Source: Clostridiaceae bacterium (GTDB lineage Bacteria > Bacillota > Clostridia > Oscillospirales > Butyricicoccaceae). Taken from it: DNA of 63,685 nucleotides. Below, piece by piece: positions 31,466 through 39,210 of the stretch. Below the pieces are notes generated by a model, which ran no database searches, was not told where the DNA came from, and was given only the letters and a program-made list of their open reading frames with translations. Each line of letters starts with the position of its first letter. Position 1 is the first letter of the stretch. The position numbers were made by a program, and so were the translations under genes. Location: positions 1-63,685 of the forward strand of contig JAGZOP010000012.1 of NCBI GenBank assembly GCA_018383195.1. Direction: 5' to 3'.

Positions 31466-31500
31466 AGTAAAGGTAAGCTATACTTAAGGAGGTGAACAAT

Positions 31501-31881
31501 TTGGAGGGTTCCCGTTTAATCGAACTTCGTTCGGCATTAAACAATATCAGTCAAGAAGAACTCGGCGAACGGATTGGTCTTTCTCGTTCAGGAATATCTA
31601 ATATCGAAAAAGGCAAGCGTGCTCTAAACGATCGACATATCAAACTCATTTGCACAGAATTTGATGTCAACGAACATTGGCTGCGCACCGGCGAAGGCGA
31701 TATGTTCCGAACACTCTCCTCCGACGAAGAGTTCATCAAGATTATGACCGAGATTCAGGTTTCCGATGATCCGATCATTCGCCGCATCCTGAAAGCCTAC
31801 TGGTCGCTCAGTGATTCCGACAAAGCCGCTGTCCAGCGGTTAGTTCAGAACTTCGTTGATTCTGAGACACAAACCAAATAA
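31501..31881 (+). CDS. CI-like XRE-family repressor
   Basis: 126 residues, start TTG 31501, preferred because AAGGAGG lies 8 nt upstream; the GTG at 31492 is too close. The HTH is ISQEELGERIGLSRSGISNI, followed by FDVNEHWLRTGEGDMF and a short helical C-terminus. No S24 peptidase domain is present, so RecA-driven self-cleavage is not expected. Induction must work another way. Confidence 0.88.
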   Translation: MEGSRLIELRSALNNISQEELGERIGLSRSGISNIEKGKRALNDRHIKLICTEFDVNEHWLRTGEGDMFRTLSSDEEFIKIMTEIQVSDDPIIRRILKAYWSLSDSDKAAVQRLVQNFVDSETQTK

Positions 31882-31910
31882 AAAAAGCGGACAGCTGTCG
31901 CTGTCCGCTT
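31878..31910 (-). terminator. Terminator beside the repressor gene
   Basis: AAGCGGACAG/CTGTCCGCTT stem; on the minus strand TTTTTTTTATT follows. It ends the short transcript of the 45-residue gene at 31926. Confidence 0.75.
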
Positions 31911-31925
31911 CTCCGCATCGCTTCG

Positions 31926-32063
31926 TCACTTATTTCGCATTACGCGCGCCAGATAACGCGCGTAATCACGAATTGAGCGCAGCAAATACAGGTTATCCGT
32001 TGTAAAAATCATCTTGATGATCTGACGCCGGATTTCCGCGATTTCCTGTTTTTTCACGGTCAT
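31926..32063 (-). CDS. Small basic helical protein, 45 residues
   Basis: ATG 32063 with AGGAGG. MTVKKQEIAEIRRQIIKMIF then LYLLRSIRDYARYLARVMRN, two amphipathic basic helices. A short monocistronic unit near the repressor with a TATAAT upstream. Similar small proteins occur near repressors of Firmicute prophages. Function unknown. Confidence 0.55.
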   Translation of the reverse strand: MTVKKQEIAEIRRQIIKMIFTTDNLYLLRSIRDYARYLARVMRNK

Positions 32064-32147
32064 TGTTCCTCCTGTCGTTTTTTGTCGAGCGCTCAATTAT
32101 ATTTTACTAATGTTACAAAATAATAGCAATGTTCTTTTTCGTAAATA

Positions 32148-32183
32148 AAAACCCCGCCCCGGTGCTGCAACACCAAAGCGGGT
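32148..32183 (-). terminator. Hairpin with T-run, minus strand
   Basis: CCCGC...CGGTG CTGCAA CACC...GCGGG stem, with TTTTTATTT on the minus strand. Its GGTGCTGCAACACC centre recurs at 33119-33132, on the other side of the zeta-like gene. Confidence 0.6.
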
Positions 32184-32212
32184 TTGACAATCTCATATTG
32201 AGCGGTTATAAT
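32184..32212 (+). promoter_or_regulatory. Promoter of antitoxin RNA, module 3
   Basis: TTGACA, 17-bp spacer, TATAAT: full consensus, followed by AAACATAAAGAAGGGCG as in module 2. Confidence 0.85.
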
Positions 32213-32217
32213 AAACA

Positions 32218-32308
32218 TAAAGAAGGGCGTAGCCGGTAAGCGGTTACTCCCTCAGAGTGTCATAAGAAATGACCGCTTCATGTGAGAGTGAGGGCGGTCA
32301 TTTTCTTT
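32218..32308 (+). ncRNA. Predicted antitoxin RNA, type I module 3
   Basis: From the promoter at 32184 to the stem TGACCGC (32270-32276)/GCGGTCA (32294-32300) and TTTTCTTTT. It overlaps the stop codon and 3' end of the toxin mRNA. Confidence 0.75.
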
Positions 32309-32387
32309 TGCTTGAAATCTGAAGAATCAGAGCTGCAAAACTTATGAGCATCATCACAAACTGAATCAGTTCGGAGTATGTAACCAC
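32298..32387 (-). CDS. Hol-Tox-like type I toxin, module 3, 29 residues
   Basis: Start GTG 32387, chosen because AGGAGGT lies 7 nt upstream; the ATG two codons earlier abuts it. The peptide begins MVTYSELIQFVMMLISFAAL and ends ILQISSKRK, closely matching module 2. The stop lies in the shared terminator stem. TCACC and CCC in the leader can pair with GGG and GGTGA around the Shine-Dalgarno. Confidence 0.78.
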   Translation of the reverse strand: MVTYSELIQFVMMLISFAALILQISSKRK

Positions 32388-32474
32388 AAGCATCACCTCC
32401 TCCCGTCTTTTCGTTCAGGGAATTGGTGAGGAAAGTAACCGCTTTACCGCTGGGATCGGCTGCGCCTTGTTTCA

Positions 32475-32503
32475 AGAATACCACATCATCCGACAAAACA
32501 CAA
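32475..32503 (-). promoter_or_regulatory. Promoter of type I toxin mRNA, module 3
   Basis: TTGTGT, 17-bp spacer, TATTCT on the minus strand, giving a leader of about 80 nt. It sits in the gap before the divergent zeta-like gene. Confidence 0.5.
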
Positions 32504-32548
32504 GAAAAACCCACCCCGGTGTATTTCACCAAGTCAGGAGTGAATTTC

Positions 32549-33106
32549 ATGAAAACTTATACCATCATTGCCGGCGTCAATGGCTCGGGCAAATCCAGCC
32601 TGACCGGTGTTCTCCGTCGGGAAACCAACGATCTCGGCGTTGTCATTGATGTCGATCGTCTCGCCGCCGCAAATGGCGGCAATAATATTCTTGCCGGCCG
32701 GCTTGCTGTTTCCCGTATTCGCGAATGTCTCTCCCGCAGCGTGTGCTTCACGCAGGAAACTACGCTTTCCGGTGCGCTCACTGCGCGCACTGCGCGTCAG
32801 GCGCGTGATCTCGGCTATGTTGTCCGCATGTATTATGTCGGCTTGGACAGCGCCGAAGAATCCCTGCTCCGTATTGCAAACCGCGTCCGTAAGGGCGGGC
32901 ACGACATCCCGGAAGAAGATGTGCGCCGCCGCTTTGCCGGGCGTGTGCAGTCGCTTGCCGCTGTCCTGCCCTATTGCGATGAAGTAACTTTTTTTGATAA
33001 TGATAACGGCTTTGTTGCCGTCGCTGAATATCGCAACGGCATGATTTCCTGTTACGATGGTGCGCCCCGCTGGGTGCGCGACCTTGCCGCCGCAATCAAT
33101 CAATAA
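32549..33106 (+). CDS. Zeta-toxin-like P-loop kinase
   Basis: 185 residues, AGGAG upstream of ATG 32549. Walker A is GVNGSGKSS (Lys15). VIDVDRLAAA, FTQETTLSG and YYVGLDSAEESLLRIANRVR, GGHDIPEEDVRRRF follow in the order of zeta-family proteins, which phosphorylate UDP-sugars of wall synthesis. No epsilon antitoxin gene is visible beside it. Either it is an orphan or its control is unusual. It is expressed opposite to the module 3 toxin. Confidence 0.8.
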   Translation: MKTYTIIAGVNGSGKSSLTGVLRRETNDLGVVIDVDRLAAANGGNNILAGRLAVSRIRECLSRSVCFTQETTLSGALTARTARQARDLGYVVRMYYVGLDSAEESLLRIANRVRKGGHDIPEEDVRRRFAGRVQSLAAVLPYCDEVTFFDNDNGFVAVAEYRNGMISCYDGAPRWVRDLAAAINQ

Positions 33107-33139
33107 AAAAACCGTCCCGGTGCTGCAACACCGGGACGG
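33104..33139. terminator. Strong hairpin after the zeta-like gene
   Basis: CCGTCCCGGTG/CACCGGGACGG stem, loop CTGCAA. The best T-run is on the minus strand, but it directly follows the plus-strand stop codon. It shares its core with 32148-32183. Confidence 0.6.
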
Positions 33140-33195
33140 GCAAAAGGGATTTTTAGAAGCGCCTCACGCACTTCATAATATTATTATACAAGATT

Positions 33196-33214
33196 GACGC
33201 ATTTTGTCAATCAA
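33196..33214 (+). other. Leader hairpin of the stalk-domain gene
   Basis: ATTGAC/GTCAAT stem around GCATTTT, ending just before AAGGGAGG. TATTATTATA upstream could hold the -10 box. Confidence 0.35.
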
Positions 33215-33225
33215 GGGAGGATATT

Positions 33226-33942
33226 ATGAAAAAGAGATTCACCGCACTCATGCTCATGCTCGCAATTCTCATCATCCCCGCAGCTGCCGCAAAAACCTAT
33301 CGCCAGCAAATCGCCGTCGAATATGGCATTTCGTTGGAGATTAACGGAGAACAAGCCGTCCTGACAGATCCGAACGGTAAAACTGTTCAGCCATTCGTTT
33401 ATAATGGCACAACCTATGTACCAATCCGAGCTGTTGCAGAGAATTTTGGTGCTTATGTCGGCTATGATAGCAGCGATAACACAGCTTTCATTTACGACGA
33501 CTATACCGAAATCCTTGTTGCAGCCTATATGTTAGAAAAAGCAGCAACACATATGCAAGACTCTATAAATCTACTGTATGATAACATTGCATCCGGATAC
33601 TCTCAAGATGTGACATCAGCCGTTCAAACTTGTTCAAACTATATTTCAAACAACCGCGCAATGTTAACACAGCTTTCGAATGACAATTTACACTATTATC
33701 TTTTCAATGAAAGCTACGGCAACATGGGTTCAATCCTCGATCATTACAATCTCTGCCTTACCGAGTACCAAAATGCAATATCCGCGTATTCCATGCTAAG
33801 TTCTTCCAAACTACAAAGTGGCATTTATCTCGATAGTTTTCACCAAGCCGCTAAAAACATTATACTCCCAAAAATGTTTATATCTTTGGATGTCGAAAAA
33901 CTCATGAAGGATTCTAATTGGCGTGACATCACCAATATGTAA
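33226..33942 (+). CDS. Secreted stalk-domain (copper amine oxidase N-like) protein
   Basis: 238 residues, GGGAGG upstream. A signal peptide (MKKRFTALMLMLAILIIPAA) precedes the domain ISLEINGEQAVLTDPNGKTV, PFVYNGTTYVPIRAVAENFG, SSDNTAFIYDD, a fold common on the surface of Firmicutes. The rest (about 100-238) is helical and unassigned. Between zeta-like toxin and integrase, it is a candidate lysogenic conversion gene. Lower GC in its second half than in neighbouring genes suggests separate origin. Confidence 0.75.
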   Translation: MKKRFTALMLMLAILIIPAAAAKTYRQQIAVEYGISLEINGEQAVLTDPNGKTVQPFVYNGTTYVPIRAVAENFGAYVGYDSSDNTAFIYDDYTEILVAAYMLEKAATHMQDSINLLYDNIASGYSQDVTSAVQTCSNYISNNRAMLTQLSNDNLHYYLFNESYGNMGSILDHYNLCLTEYQNAISAYSMLSSSKLQSGIYLDSFHQAAKNIILPKMFISLDVEKLMKDSNWRDITNM

Positions 33943-33980
33943 TTTCCGATTGAAAAGTATTTAAACAATTAACCCCACTC

Positions 33981-34010
33981 GCCCCGCGCATCCCTGCGCG
34001 GGGCATTCTT
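33981..34010 (+). terminator. Terminator between stalk-domain gene and integrase
   Basis: GCCCCGCGCA/TGCGCGGGGC stem, then ATTCTTTC. The integrase ribosome binding site AAAGGAGG follows directly. Confidence 0.75.
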
Positions 34011-34027
34011 TCAAAGGAGGTATTTTT

Positions 34028-35074
34028 ATGAAGCGACCGAACGGAACCGGCACCATAACAAAAATGTCCGGCACGCGGCGCAAGCCTTATGCCGTCCGTG
34101 TCCCTGCGCGCGACCGGAAGGGGCGCATCGTGCAAAAGTATCTCTCATACCATGCTACGCAGAAAGAAGCGTGGGAAGCGCTGGAGGCATACCGTGCGCA
34201 GCTCTCCGGCGGTCTGGCTCCCGCCCCTGCCGATCTCGGCGTCACCCTCGGCGAAGTCTATGAGCTTTGGTCTGCCCGCAAATATGAAAAAGCCGGTAAG
34301 TCTTCGATTGCATCTTACAAAGTAAGCTGGACAAGGTTAAAGCGTTTTTCTTCCATCCCCATTCGTAATCTCGGTATTGATCAGTGGCAAAGTATCATTG
34401 ATGAAGATGAACGCTGCGGCATGTGCCAATCATCCATCAATCACGATAAACTCTTAATGCGCGCACTTTCCAAATATGCCGCCGAACGTGATTGGATCAC
34501 AAAGGACTATACCGAATTTATTATAATGCCTTCTATCGATGCAAAGCAGGAAAAAGGTGCGTTTACCGAAATCGAACTTCATAAAGTCTATGAGCTGTAT
34601 AAGCAAGGTTTTCCCGGTGCAGATGCCGTGCTTGTACTCTGCTATACAGGTTTCCGTATCAATGAATTTATGTCGCTCACCAGATTCTCTTATGATCCGG
34701 TCGAAAAGACGCTAACCGGCGGCAGCAAAACCACAGCCGGAAAAGGTCGTATCATTCCGATCCATCCACGCATTCAGCCGATTATAGAAAATTGGCTTGC
34801 CGGAAAAGGCGATACGCTTTTCACCAAAAAAGGACGCTCGATTTCAATTAGTACTTTTCGCCGCTCTCTTTTTGTCCCGGTTATGAAAGAGATTAACCGA
34901 CCATCTGCAACGCCGCACTGGTGCCGTCATACGTTTGCTTCTCTGCTATATAAATCTGGTGCCGATGAGCTGAGTACAAAGCGCCTCATGGGGCATTCTG
35001 ATAAAGATATCACCGAACATTATACGCATATCACCTTGCAGCAGCTACGCGAAACAGTTAACAAAATCGCTTAA
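34028..35074 (+). CDS. int: Tyrosine integrase
   Basis: 348 residues, AAAGGAGGT upstream. An N-terminal arm-binding region (residues 1-65) is followed by the core-binding domain and the catalytic domain. The catalytic set is visible: Arg210 (YTGFRINE), His297 and Arg300 (PHWCRH), His323 (MGHSD), nucleophile Tyr332 (HYTH). The lysine is probably in GGSKTTAGKG. It reads toward attR, which lies 170 bp beyond the stop. Confidence 0.96.
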   Translation: MKRPNGTGTITKMSGTRRKPYAVRVPARDRKGRIVQKYLSYHATQKEAWEALEAYRAQLSGGLAPAPADLGVTLGEVYELWSARKYEKAGKSSIASYKVSWTRLKRFSSIPIRNLGIDQWQSIIDEDERCGMCQSSINHDKLLMRALSKYAAERDWITKDYTEFIIMPSIDAKQEKGAFTEIELHKVYELYKQGFPGADAVLVLCYTGFRINEFMSLTRFSYDPVEKTLTGGSKTTAGKGRIIPIHPRIQPIIENWLAGKGDTLFTKKGRSISISTFRRSLFVPVMKEINRPSATPHWCRHTFASLLYKSGADELSTKRLMGHSDKDITEHYTHITLQQLRETVNKIA

Positions 35075-35097
35075 TTTTTCATTCCATTTTTAATGCC

Positions 35098-35129
35098 GTT
35101 AGTTGCACGTTAGTTGCAAATTAGTTGCA
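35098..35129. other. Candidate integrase arm-type sites, right (three copies)
   Basis: GTTAGTTGCA at 35098-35107 and 35109-35118, and TTAGTTGCA at 35121-35129, all in the same direction at 11-12 bp steps, about one helical turn. The same motif occurs at 713-724. Confidence 0.65.
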
Positions 35130-35160
35130 AATCAAAAAGTGAATTTTCAATTTCATAACA

Positions 35161-35199
35161 AAAAGCAGAGAGAAAACCGACTTTTCCCTCTGCTTTTCT
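35161..35199. terminator. Bidirectional terminator after the integrase
   Basis: AAAAGCAGAG/CTCTGCTTTT stem with inner GAAAA/TTTTC pairing, followed by CTTATT. Confidence 0.8.
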
Positions 35200-35241
35200 T
35201 ATTATTTATAACATTTTTAACAGCCCAGTTATTCCCTTGAA

Positions 35242-35258
35242 TTTACATGTTTATTATA
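35242..35258. other. attR core (17-bp direct repeat)
   Basis: Exact copy of 588-604. The chromosomal sequence to its right carries the displaced -35 box of the ribU promoter. Confidence 0.85.
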
Positions 35259-35280
35259 GCGCATTTATATGAATTGTCAA
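35253..35280 (-). promoter_or_regulatory. Native ribU promoter remnant at attR
   Basis: TTGACA (35280-35275), 16-bp spacer, TATAAT (35258-35253). The -35 overlaps the stop codon of the neighbouring gene. Before integration this would have driven ribU; now it points into the prophage end and the terminator at 35161-35199. Confidence 0.7.
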
Positions 35281-35888
35281 TCCAAATCTTCCGAATTCAT
35301 TTCAGATATCATCTGCTGTACTTCATCGAGGTTGCTCACCGCGTTCATAAAATCAAGCAGTGCGTTGGAAGATAGATACTGTGGCAGTCCCAATTTTACA
35401 AGCAGCAGCTTACGGCGCTGCTCGCTTCCCGGCGTGCCGGATAATCCTAGGGTATATAAATCCGCTTTTGTCACGCGCTTCTCTGCTTTCTGGAGGGTAT
35501 CGCTTTCTGCAAGAAATGTTGCCCCTGCGCGTTTCAGCGCATGCAGCAAAATATCCTGCGGCATTCCCTCTACGCCAAGCTTTCCTTCTTTGGATGGATG
35601 GCGTTTTCTGGACTCTTTCCCCATGATTTCCGGCACATAGGCATGTTTCATCTGTTCTTTCGGAATCGCACCGCGCAAAAAACTGCGAATGGTACAGCCC
35701 GCTCCATCGCTGTCTGTTAATACCAAGATGCCGCGCCGTGCCGCAATCTTACGAATCATATCCAATCGTTCCCGATCTTTGAAAATCCGGAATCCACCGG
35801 TTTCTAAAATCACGGTGTCGACTAGTTGGCGCAATGTATTGACGTCATATCTGCCCTCAACAAGGATGGCTTCTTTAATTGCTATCAT
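35277..35888 (-). CDS. TOPRIM/DUF4093 protein, RNase M5-like
   Basis: 203 residues, GAGGGG upstream. The TOPRIM domain has VEGRYD (Glu11) and LTDSDGAG (Asp59, Asp61). The C-terminal half (KLGVEGMPQDILLHALKRAG) is DUF4093. RNase M5 matures 5S rRNA in Firmicutes; this may be its counterpart, though the usual ksgA neighbour is absent. It overlaps holA by 4 nt. Confidence 0.75.
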   Translation of the reverse strand: MIAIKEAILVEGRYDVNTLRQLVDTVILETGGFRIFKDRERLDMIRKIAARRGILVLTDSDGAGCTIRSFLRGAIPKEQMKHAYVPEIMGKESRKRHPSKEGKLGVEGMPQDILLHALKRAGATFLAESDTLQKAEKRVTKADLYTLGLSGTPGSEQRRKLLLVKLGLPQYLSSNALLDFMNAVSNLDEVQQMISEMNSEDLD

Positions 35889-36931
35889 GATATCCCCTCA
35901 AAATCTGATGCCATTTGCAGCAATGCAAGCTCTATGATTTTCTGTTTATCCGCAACGCTGCTTTTCAGCGCTGCATCGGTTTCTCCGCAAATACGTACCG
36001 CATTTCTCAGCCACTCCAGACTGACCCCACGCGCCGCATCTGTCAACTTTTTGGCATAAAAACTGGAGTTAGATCCGATCAATGCCAGCAACTCTTTACT
36101 GTTTCCACGTGATTGCGTGTTGAGTTTTGCGGCATACAAGCGCTGTATATGACGAAGGATTGCAGAAAATATGGCAACTTCGCTGTTTTTTTGTGCAAGT
36201 AAATCGCCTACAATTTCAATCGCGCGCTCAAACCGATGCGCTGTAATTGCATCGGTCAAATCAAAAATAACTGCATCCAATACGCGTGTGCATACCGAAT
36301 CAATATTGTAACGCTTAATTTCGTCCAGCGTACAGTGTGCAGCTACTTTTTCAATCTCAGTAATCAGATTGGTCATCGATGTCCCGCACAGGAAAATCAT
36401 GTACGCGCAGGTATCCTGATCGATATCTTTGCCGAGCGCACGCACTCTTCTCCGTATCCACGAAATCAGCTCTCGCTCTTGTAAATGAGAAAAATCAGCA
36501 AAACACGCGGTTTTATCTAGCAATCCATGCATTTTTGTCCGTTTGTCCGGCTTCAATGTCAGTGTATCATAATAAAACACCAGACAGATGTAGTCCGGCA
36601 AATCACCGAGCAAATCGAGCAGGATATTTTGAAACGCTGCCGGCGGTTTGTACAAATCGAAATCGCTGACAATCACCAACTTGCGTTCTGCAAATGCCGG
36701 ATAGCTCTCCACTGCCTCAGAAAGCGACTCGGGTGTCAACCCTTTGCCCTCCAGCATTACCAGATTAAATTCAGCAAATGTTTCATCCACCAGTGCGGTT
36801 TTCAATGCATCCAAATAATATTTTTTTAGATAATCCTCCTCGCCATAGATTAGATACAACTTTCCCGGAACTCCAGATTGCAAATCCTTTTTTAGCTTTT
36901 CTGCACCGTTTTCCTGTTTCTTCACTGCCAT
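35885..36931 (-). CDS. holA: DNA polymerase III subunit delta
   Basis: 348 residues from the ATG at 36931 (GGAGG 8 nt upstream). LYLIYGEEDYLKKYYLDALK, ERKLVIVSDFDLYKP and the C-terminal collar region (FSAILRHIQRLYAAKLNTQS) fit the clamp-loader delta subunit that opens the sliding clamp. It overlaps the end of comEC by 10 nt, the usual comEC-holA pairing. Confidence 0.92.
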   Translation of the reverse strand: MAVKKQENGAEKLKKDLQSGVPGKLYLIYGEEDYLKKYYLDALKTALVDETFAEFNLVMLEGKGLTPESLSEAVESYPAFAERKLVIVSDFDLYKPPAAFQNILLDLLGDLPDYICLVFYYDTLTLKPDKRTKMHGLLDKTACFADFSHLQERELISWIRRRVRALGKDIDQDTCAYMIFLCGTSMTNLITEIEKVAAHCTLDEIKRYNIDSVCTRVLDAVIFDLTDAITAHRFERAIEIVGDLLAQKNSEVAIFSAILRHIQRLYAAKLNTQSRGNSKELLALIGSNSSFYAKKLTDAARGVSLEWLRNAVRICGETDAALKSSVADKQKIIELALLQMASDFEGIS

Positions 36932-39189
36932 TTTCCGCGCCTCCAATCGGTTCTTGTAATCTCAGCAATATCCCCCTCTGTTTTTGTTGAACGCATCGAA
37001 ATTTCACCGATTTTTCCGCTTTCGTACCACCCGGAGGGTAAAAGAAGTTCTTTGGCGCTAAGTTGTATCAGCAGATCATGCAATTCATTTTCATTTTTTA
37101 AATACTGTTCCGAGACTATAAGACGTTCGCAGGTGAGTTCATCATTTTCAAGCAGCGCTTCTGTCATCTTAGGCGTAAAGCTATGCAATGTGAGCAAATC
37201 TGCGCTGTTTCCATTCTGGATACGCACGCCAAGCTTCCACGCTGTACCACCAATCAAAGAAATCCCCAACGATTCCATTCCAACCATTCTTTCTTCCGCT
37301 GCACGCCAAATGGTCACGGGAATATGGTGCGTCTGGGCGAGGTGCAAAATATGATCGCCCAGTTCGCTCTTTTGGGTATTGTCTGGAATCACAATCTGCC
37401 GAACCGGCACGTTTTCCAAAAGCTGTGGTATGTTACGTGCATGCGTTCGATCCAGTGCCGTCAAAATGAGCAGATCAATATCCGTGCAGCCAAACCAATC
37501 CATATAAGACAACACATCCTCTGCGGCATTTTGATAGCCGCTTCCTGCGCAGTCAATCAACGCAAAGTCATCCAATCCGGCAGAAACCGCGATGGACTGT
37601 CCGCTTCCCGCAGAAAACAATGTGACTTCTTTGCGATGATCCACATAACGGGCATTGGCGTATAATGTCGCAATAAGAACCGCACAGCATGAAGCCGCCA
37701 GCACCTGTGTTGGAAACCGTTTTTTGGCTATGATTTTCCCTATAATGAGCAGATACAATATTCCTGCCGCAGCCTTGACAAACCATGTATCCCAGTAAAG
37801 AAGCAGCGGTGTAATCGCCCCAATTGTATCCGTAATCCAAAAGATGTATACACACAATCCGTGAATGCACGCAGAAAGAACTGTCCCGATCACTGGTATC
37901 CACCCGAAAAAACAGAGCAGAAATCCGCAAATAAATGTAATGGAAAAAACGCCTAATGTCAAAATATTTGCCAATACAGAGGCTGCTGATACATATCCAA
38001 ATGCGGAAAACAGCACTGGTACCGTAAAGATCATTGCACTGATCGAACAGGAAAGCGCGCCTGTAATCGCATAAGCAGTTTTCTTGCTCCATTTTCTGTG
38101 AAGCTTTTCGCGAAACGGACGCACCAATGCCCCCTGTATTCTGCTGCTGAATACAATAAGCCCCAATGTGGCTAAAAAGGAGAGCTGCAAGCTCAAACTA
38201 TTGATCGCGTATGGATTATAAATCAAAAGCATCATCAGCGCCGCACACAAAGAGTGTAATGTACTGTTTTCCCACCGCATAAAGAACCCAACTGCCGCAA
38301 ACGCATACATGATTGCTGCACGGATCACTGAAGGAGATGCACCCGCCATCGGAATGAAAACGGCAATCGCAACCAGGGAAAGCATAAGTCCAAATCTCCG
38401 ACCGATCATCAATATGAAAAAAGCAACCAGAAACCCGACATGCATTCCGGAGACCGCCATCACATGGCTCAGCCCGGACTTTTGAAAGCTCTGGCGATCG
38501 TGCATCGTAAGGTCAGATTTTTCGCCGAAAAGCAAGGCTTTCATAAAAGAAGCGCTGCGCGGATTCAAAAATGCATCCAGCTTTTCTTGAAATCCGTGCG
38601 CCCATATAAGCGGCTTGAGCGTCCATGGAATTTGATCGGGTTTTTCAACCGAAAATCCCCACGTACAAGACGCTAAAATATGAAAATTCTGTCCTGCATA
38701 ATAGGCGGCGCGATCGAATCCACCGTTTGAAGATCCTTGGTAAAAAGAAAAATGTCCCTGTATCTGATCTCCGGGCGACAATTCCTCCTCTGTCAGTGGC
38801 ACATATGCCATCGTAGAAAAAGATGGCATCCATACATTCAATCCAGATGCTTTGGTATCGACTTTTATTGTGACCCTCTGTGTATCTTCATATCGGTCAG
38901 CGTAGCCGGTGACAGTCGCATACACCTCTGCCTCAGTTTGGTCCAGCGCATTGATCGGGGTGTGAACCAAACCTGTGAACAGATGGATATAAATTAGTCC
39001 AATTCCACATCCAAGTACTGCACATAAGATGTATTTTGCCTTTTGGACTCGTTTGGCAACCAGACATCCCAACAAAGCAATCATCAGGCAAAGCAGGATT
39101 GCCCACTGATAGATTTGCAGCTCAAATATAATCTCAGCACAGGCAGCCGCCAAAAATGCCAATGTGAACAACGGAAAATACCATTGCAC
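36922..39189 (-). CDS. comEC: ComEC/Rec2-family DNA uptake channel
   Basis: 755 residues from GTG 39189 (AAGGAGG 7 nt upstream). An N-terminal membrane and OB-like region precedes the competence domain with GLSHVMAVSGMHVGFL and about ten helices. The C-terminal beta-lactamase-like domain (VTLFSAGSGQSIAVSAGLDD) is present, but the metal motif position reads LTALDRTHARNIPQLL rather than HxHxDH, so nuclease activity is doubtful. No other com gene is in the window. Confidence 0.9.
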   Translation of the reverse strand: MQWYFPLFTLAFLAAACAEIIFELQIYQWAILLCLMIALLGCLVAKRVQKAKYILCAVLGCGIGLIYIHLFTGLVHTPINALDQTEAEVYATVTGYADRYEDTQRVTIKVDTKASGLNVWMPSFSTMAYVPLTEEELSPGDQIQGHFSFYQGSSNGGFDRAAYYAGQNFHILASCTWGFSVEKPDQIPWTLKPLIWAHGFQEKLDAFLNPRSASFMKALLFGEKSDLTMHDRQSFQKSGLSHVMAVSGMHVGFLVAFFILMIGRRFGLMLSLVAIAVFIPMAGASPSVIRAAIMYAFAAVGFFMRWENSTLHSLCAALMMLLIYNPYAINSLSLQLSFLATLGLIVFSSRIQGALVRPFREKLHRKWSKKTAYAITGALSCSISAMIFTVPVLFSAFGYVSAASVLANILTLGVFSITFICGFLLCFFGWIPVIGTVLSACIHGLCVYIFWITDTIGAITPLLLYWDTWFVKAAAGILYLLIIGKIIAKKRFPTQVLAASCCAVLIATLYANARYVDHRKEVTLFSAGSGQSIAVSAGLDDFALIDCAGSGYQNAAEDVLSYMDWFGCTDIDLLILTALDRTHARNIPQLLENVPVRQIVIPDNTQKSELGDHILHLAQTHHIPVTIWRAAEERMVGMESLGISLIGGTAWKLGVRIQNGNSADLLTLHSFTPKMTEALLENDELTCERLIVSEQYLKNENELHDLLIQLSAKELLLPSGWYESGKIGEISMRSTKTEGDIAEITRTDWRRGKWQ

Positions 39190-39210
39190 GGCACTCCCTC
39201 CTTTTTTACA

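Larger units (their letters stand above)
588..35258. mobile_element. Podovirus-like prophage, about 34.7 kb
   Basis: Bounded by an exact 17-bp direct repeat (588-604 and 35242-35258). It contains, inward from the right end, a tyrosine integrase, a CI-like repressor with divergent operators, an early gene cluster, an HUH replication initiator, a late regulator, terminase, portal, scaffold, capsid, connector and hub proteins, a tail fiber, lysis genes and two likely ejection proteins. No tape measure, tube or sheath gene is present, which suggests a short tail. Scaffold and amidase are frameshifted. Morons on the opposite strand include RelB/YafQ, a zeta-like toxin, a membrane protein and a secreted stalk-domain protein. 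Confidence 0.93.

Noticed and set aside
32278..32550. Minus-strand 90-codon frame covering the module 3 toxin region
   Set aside because: It reads the toxin DNA in another frame and lacks a ribosome binding site; the 29-codon Hol-Tox frame has both homology and a good site.
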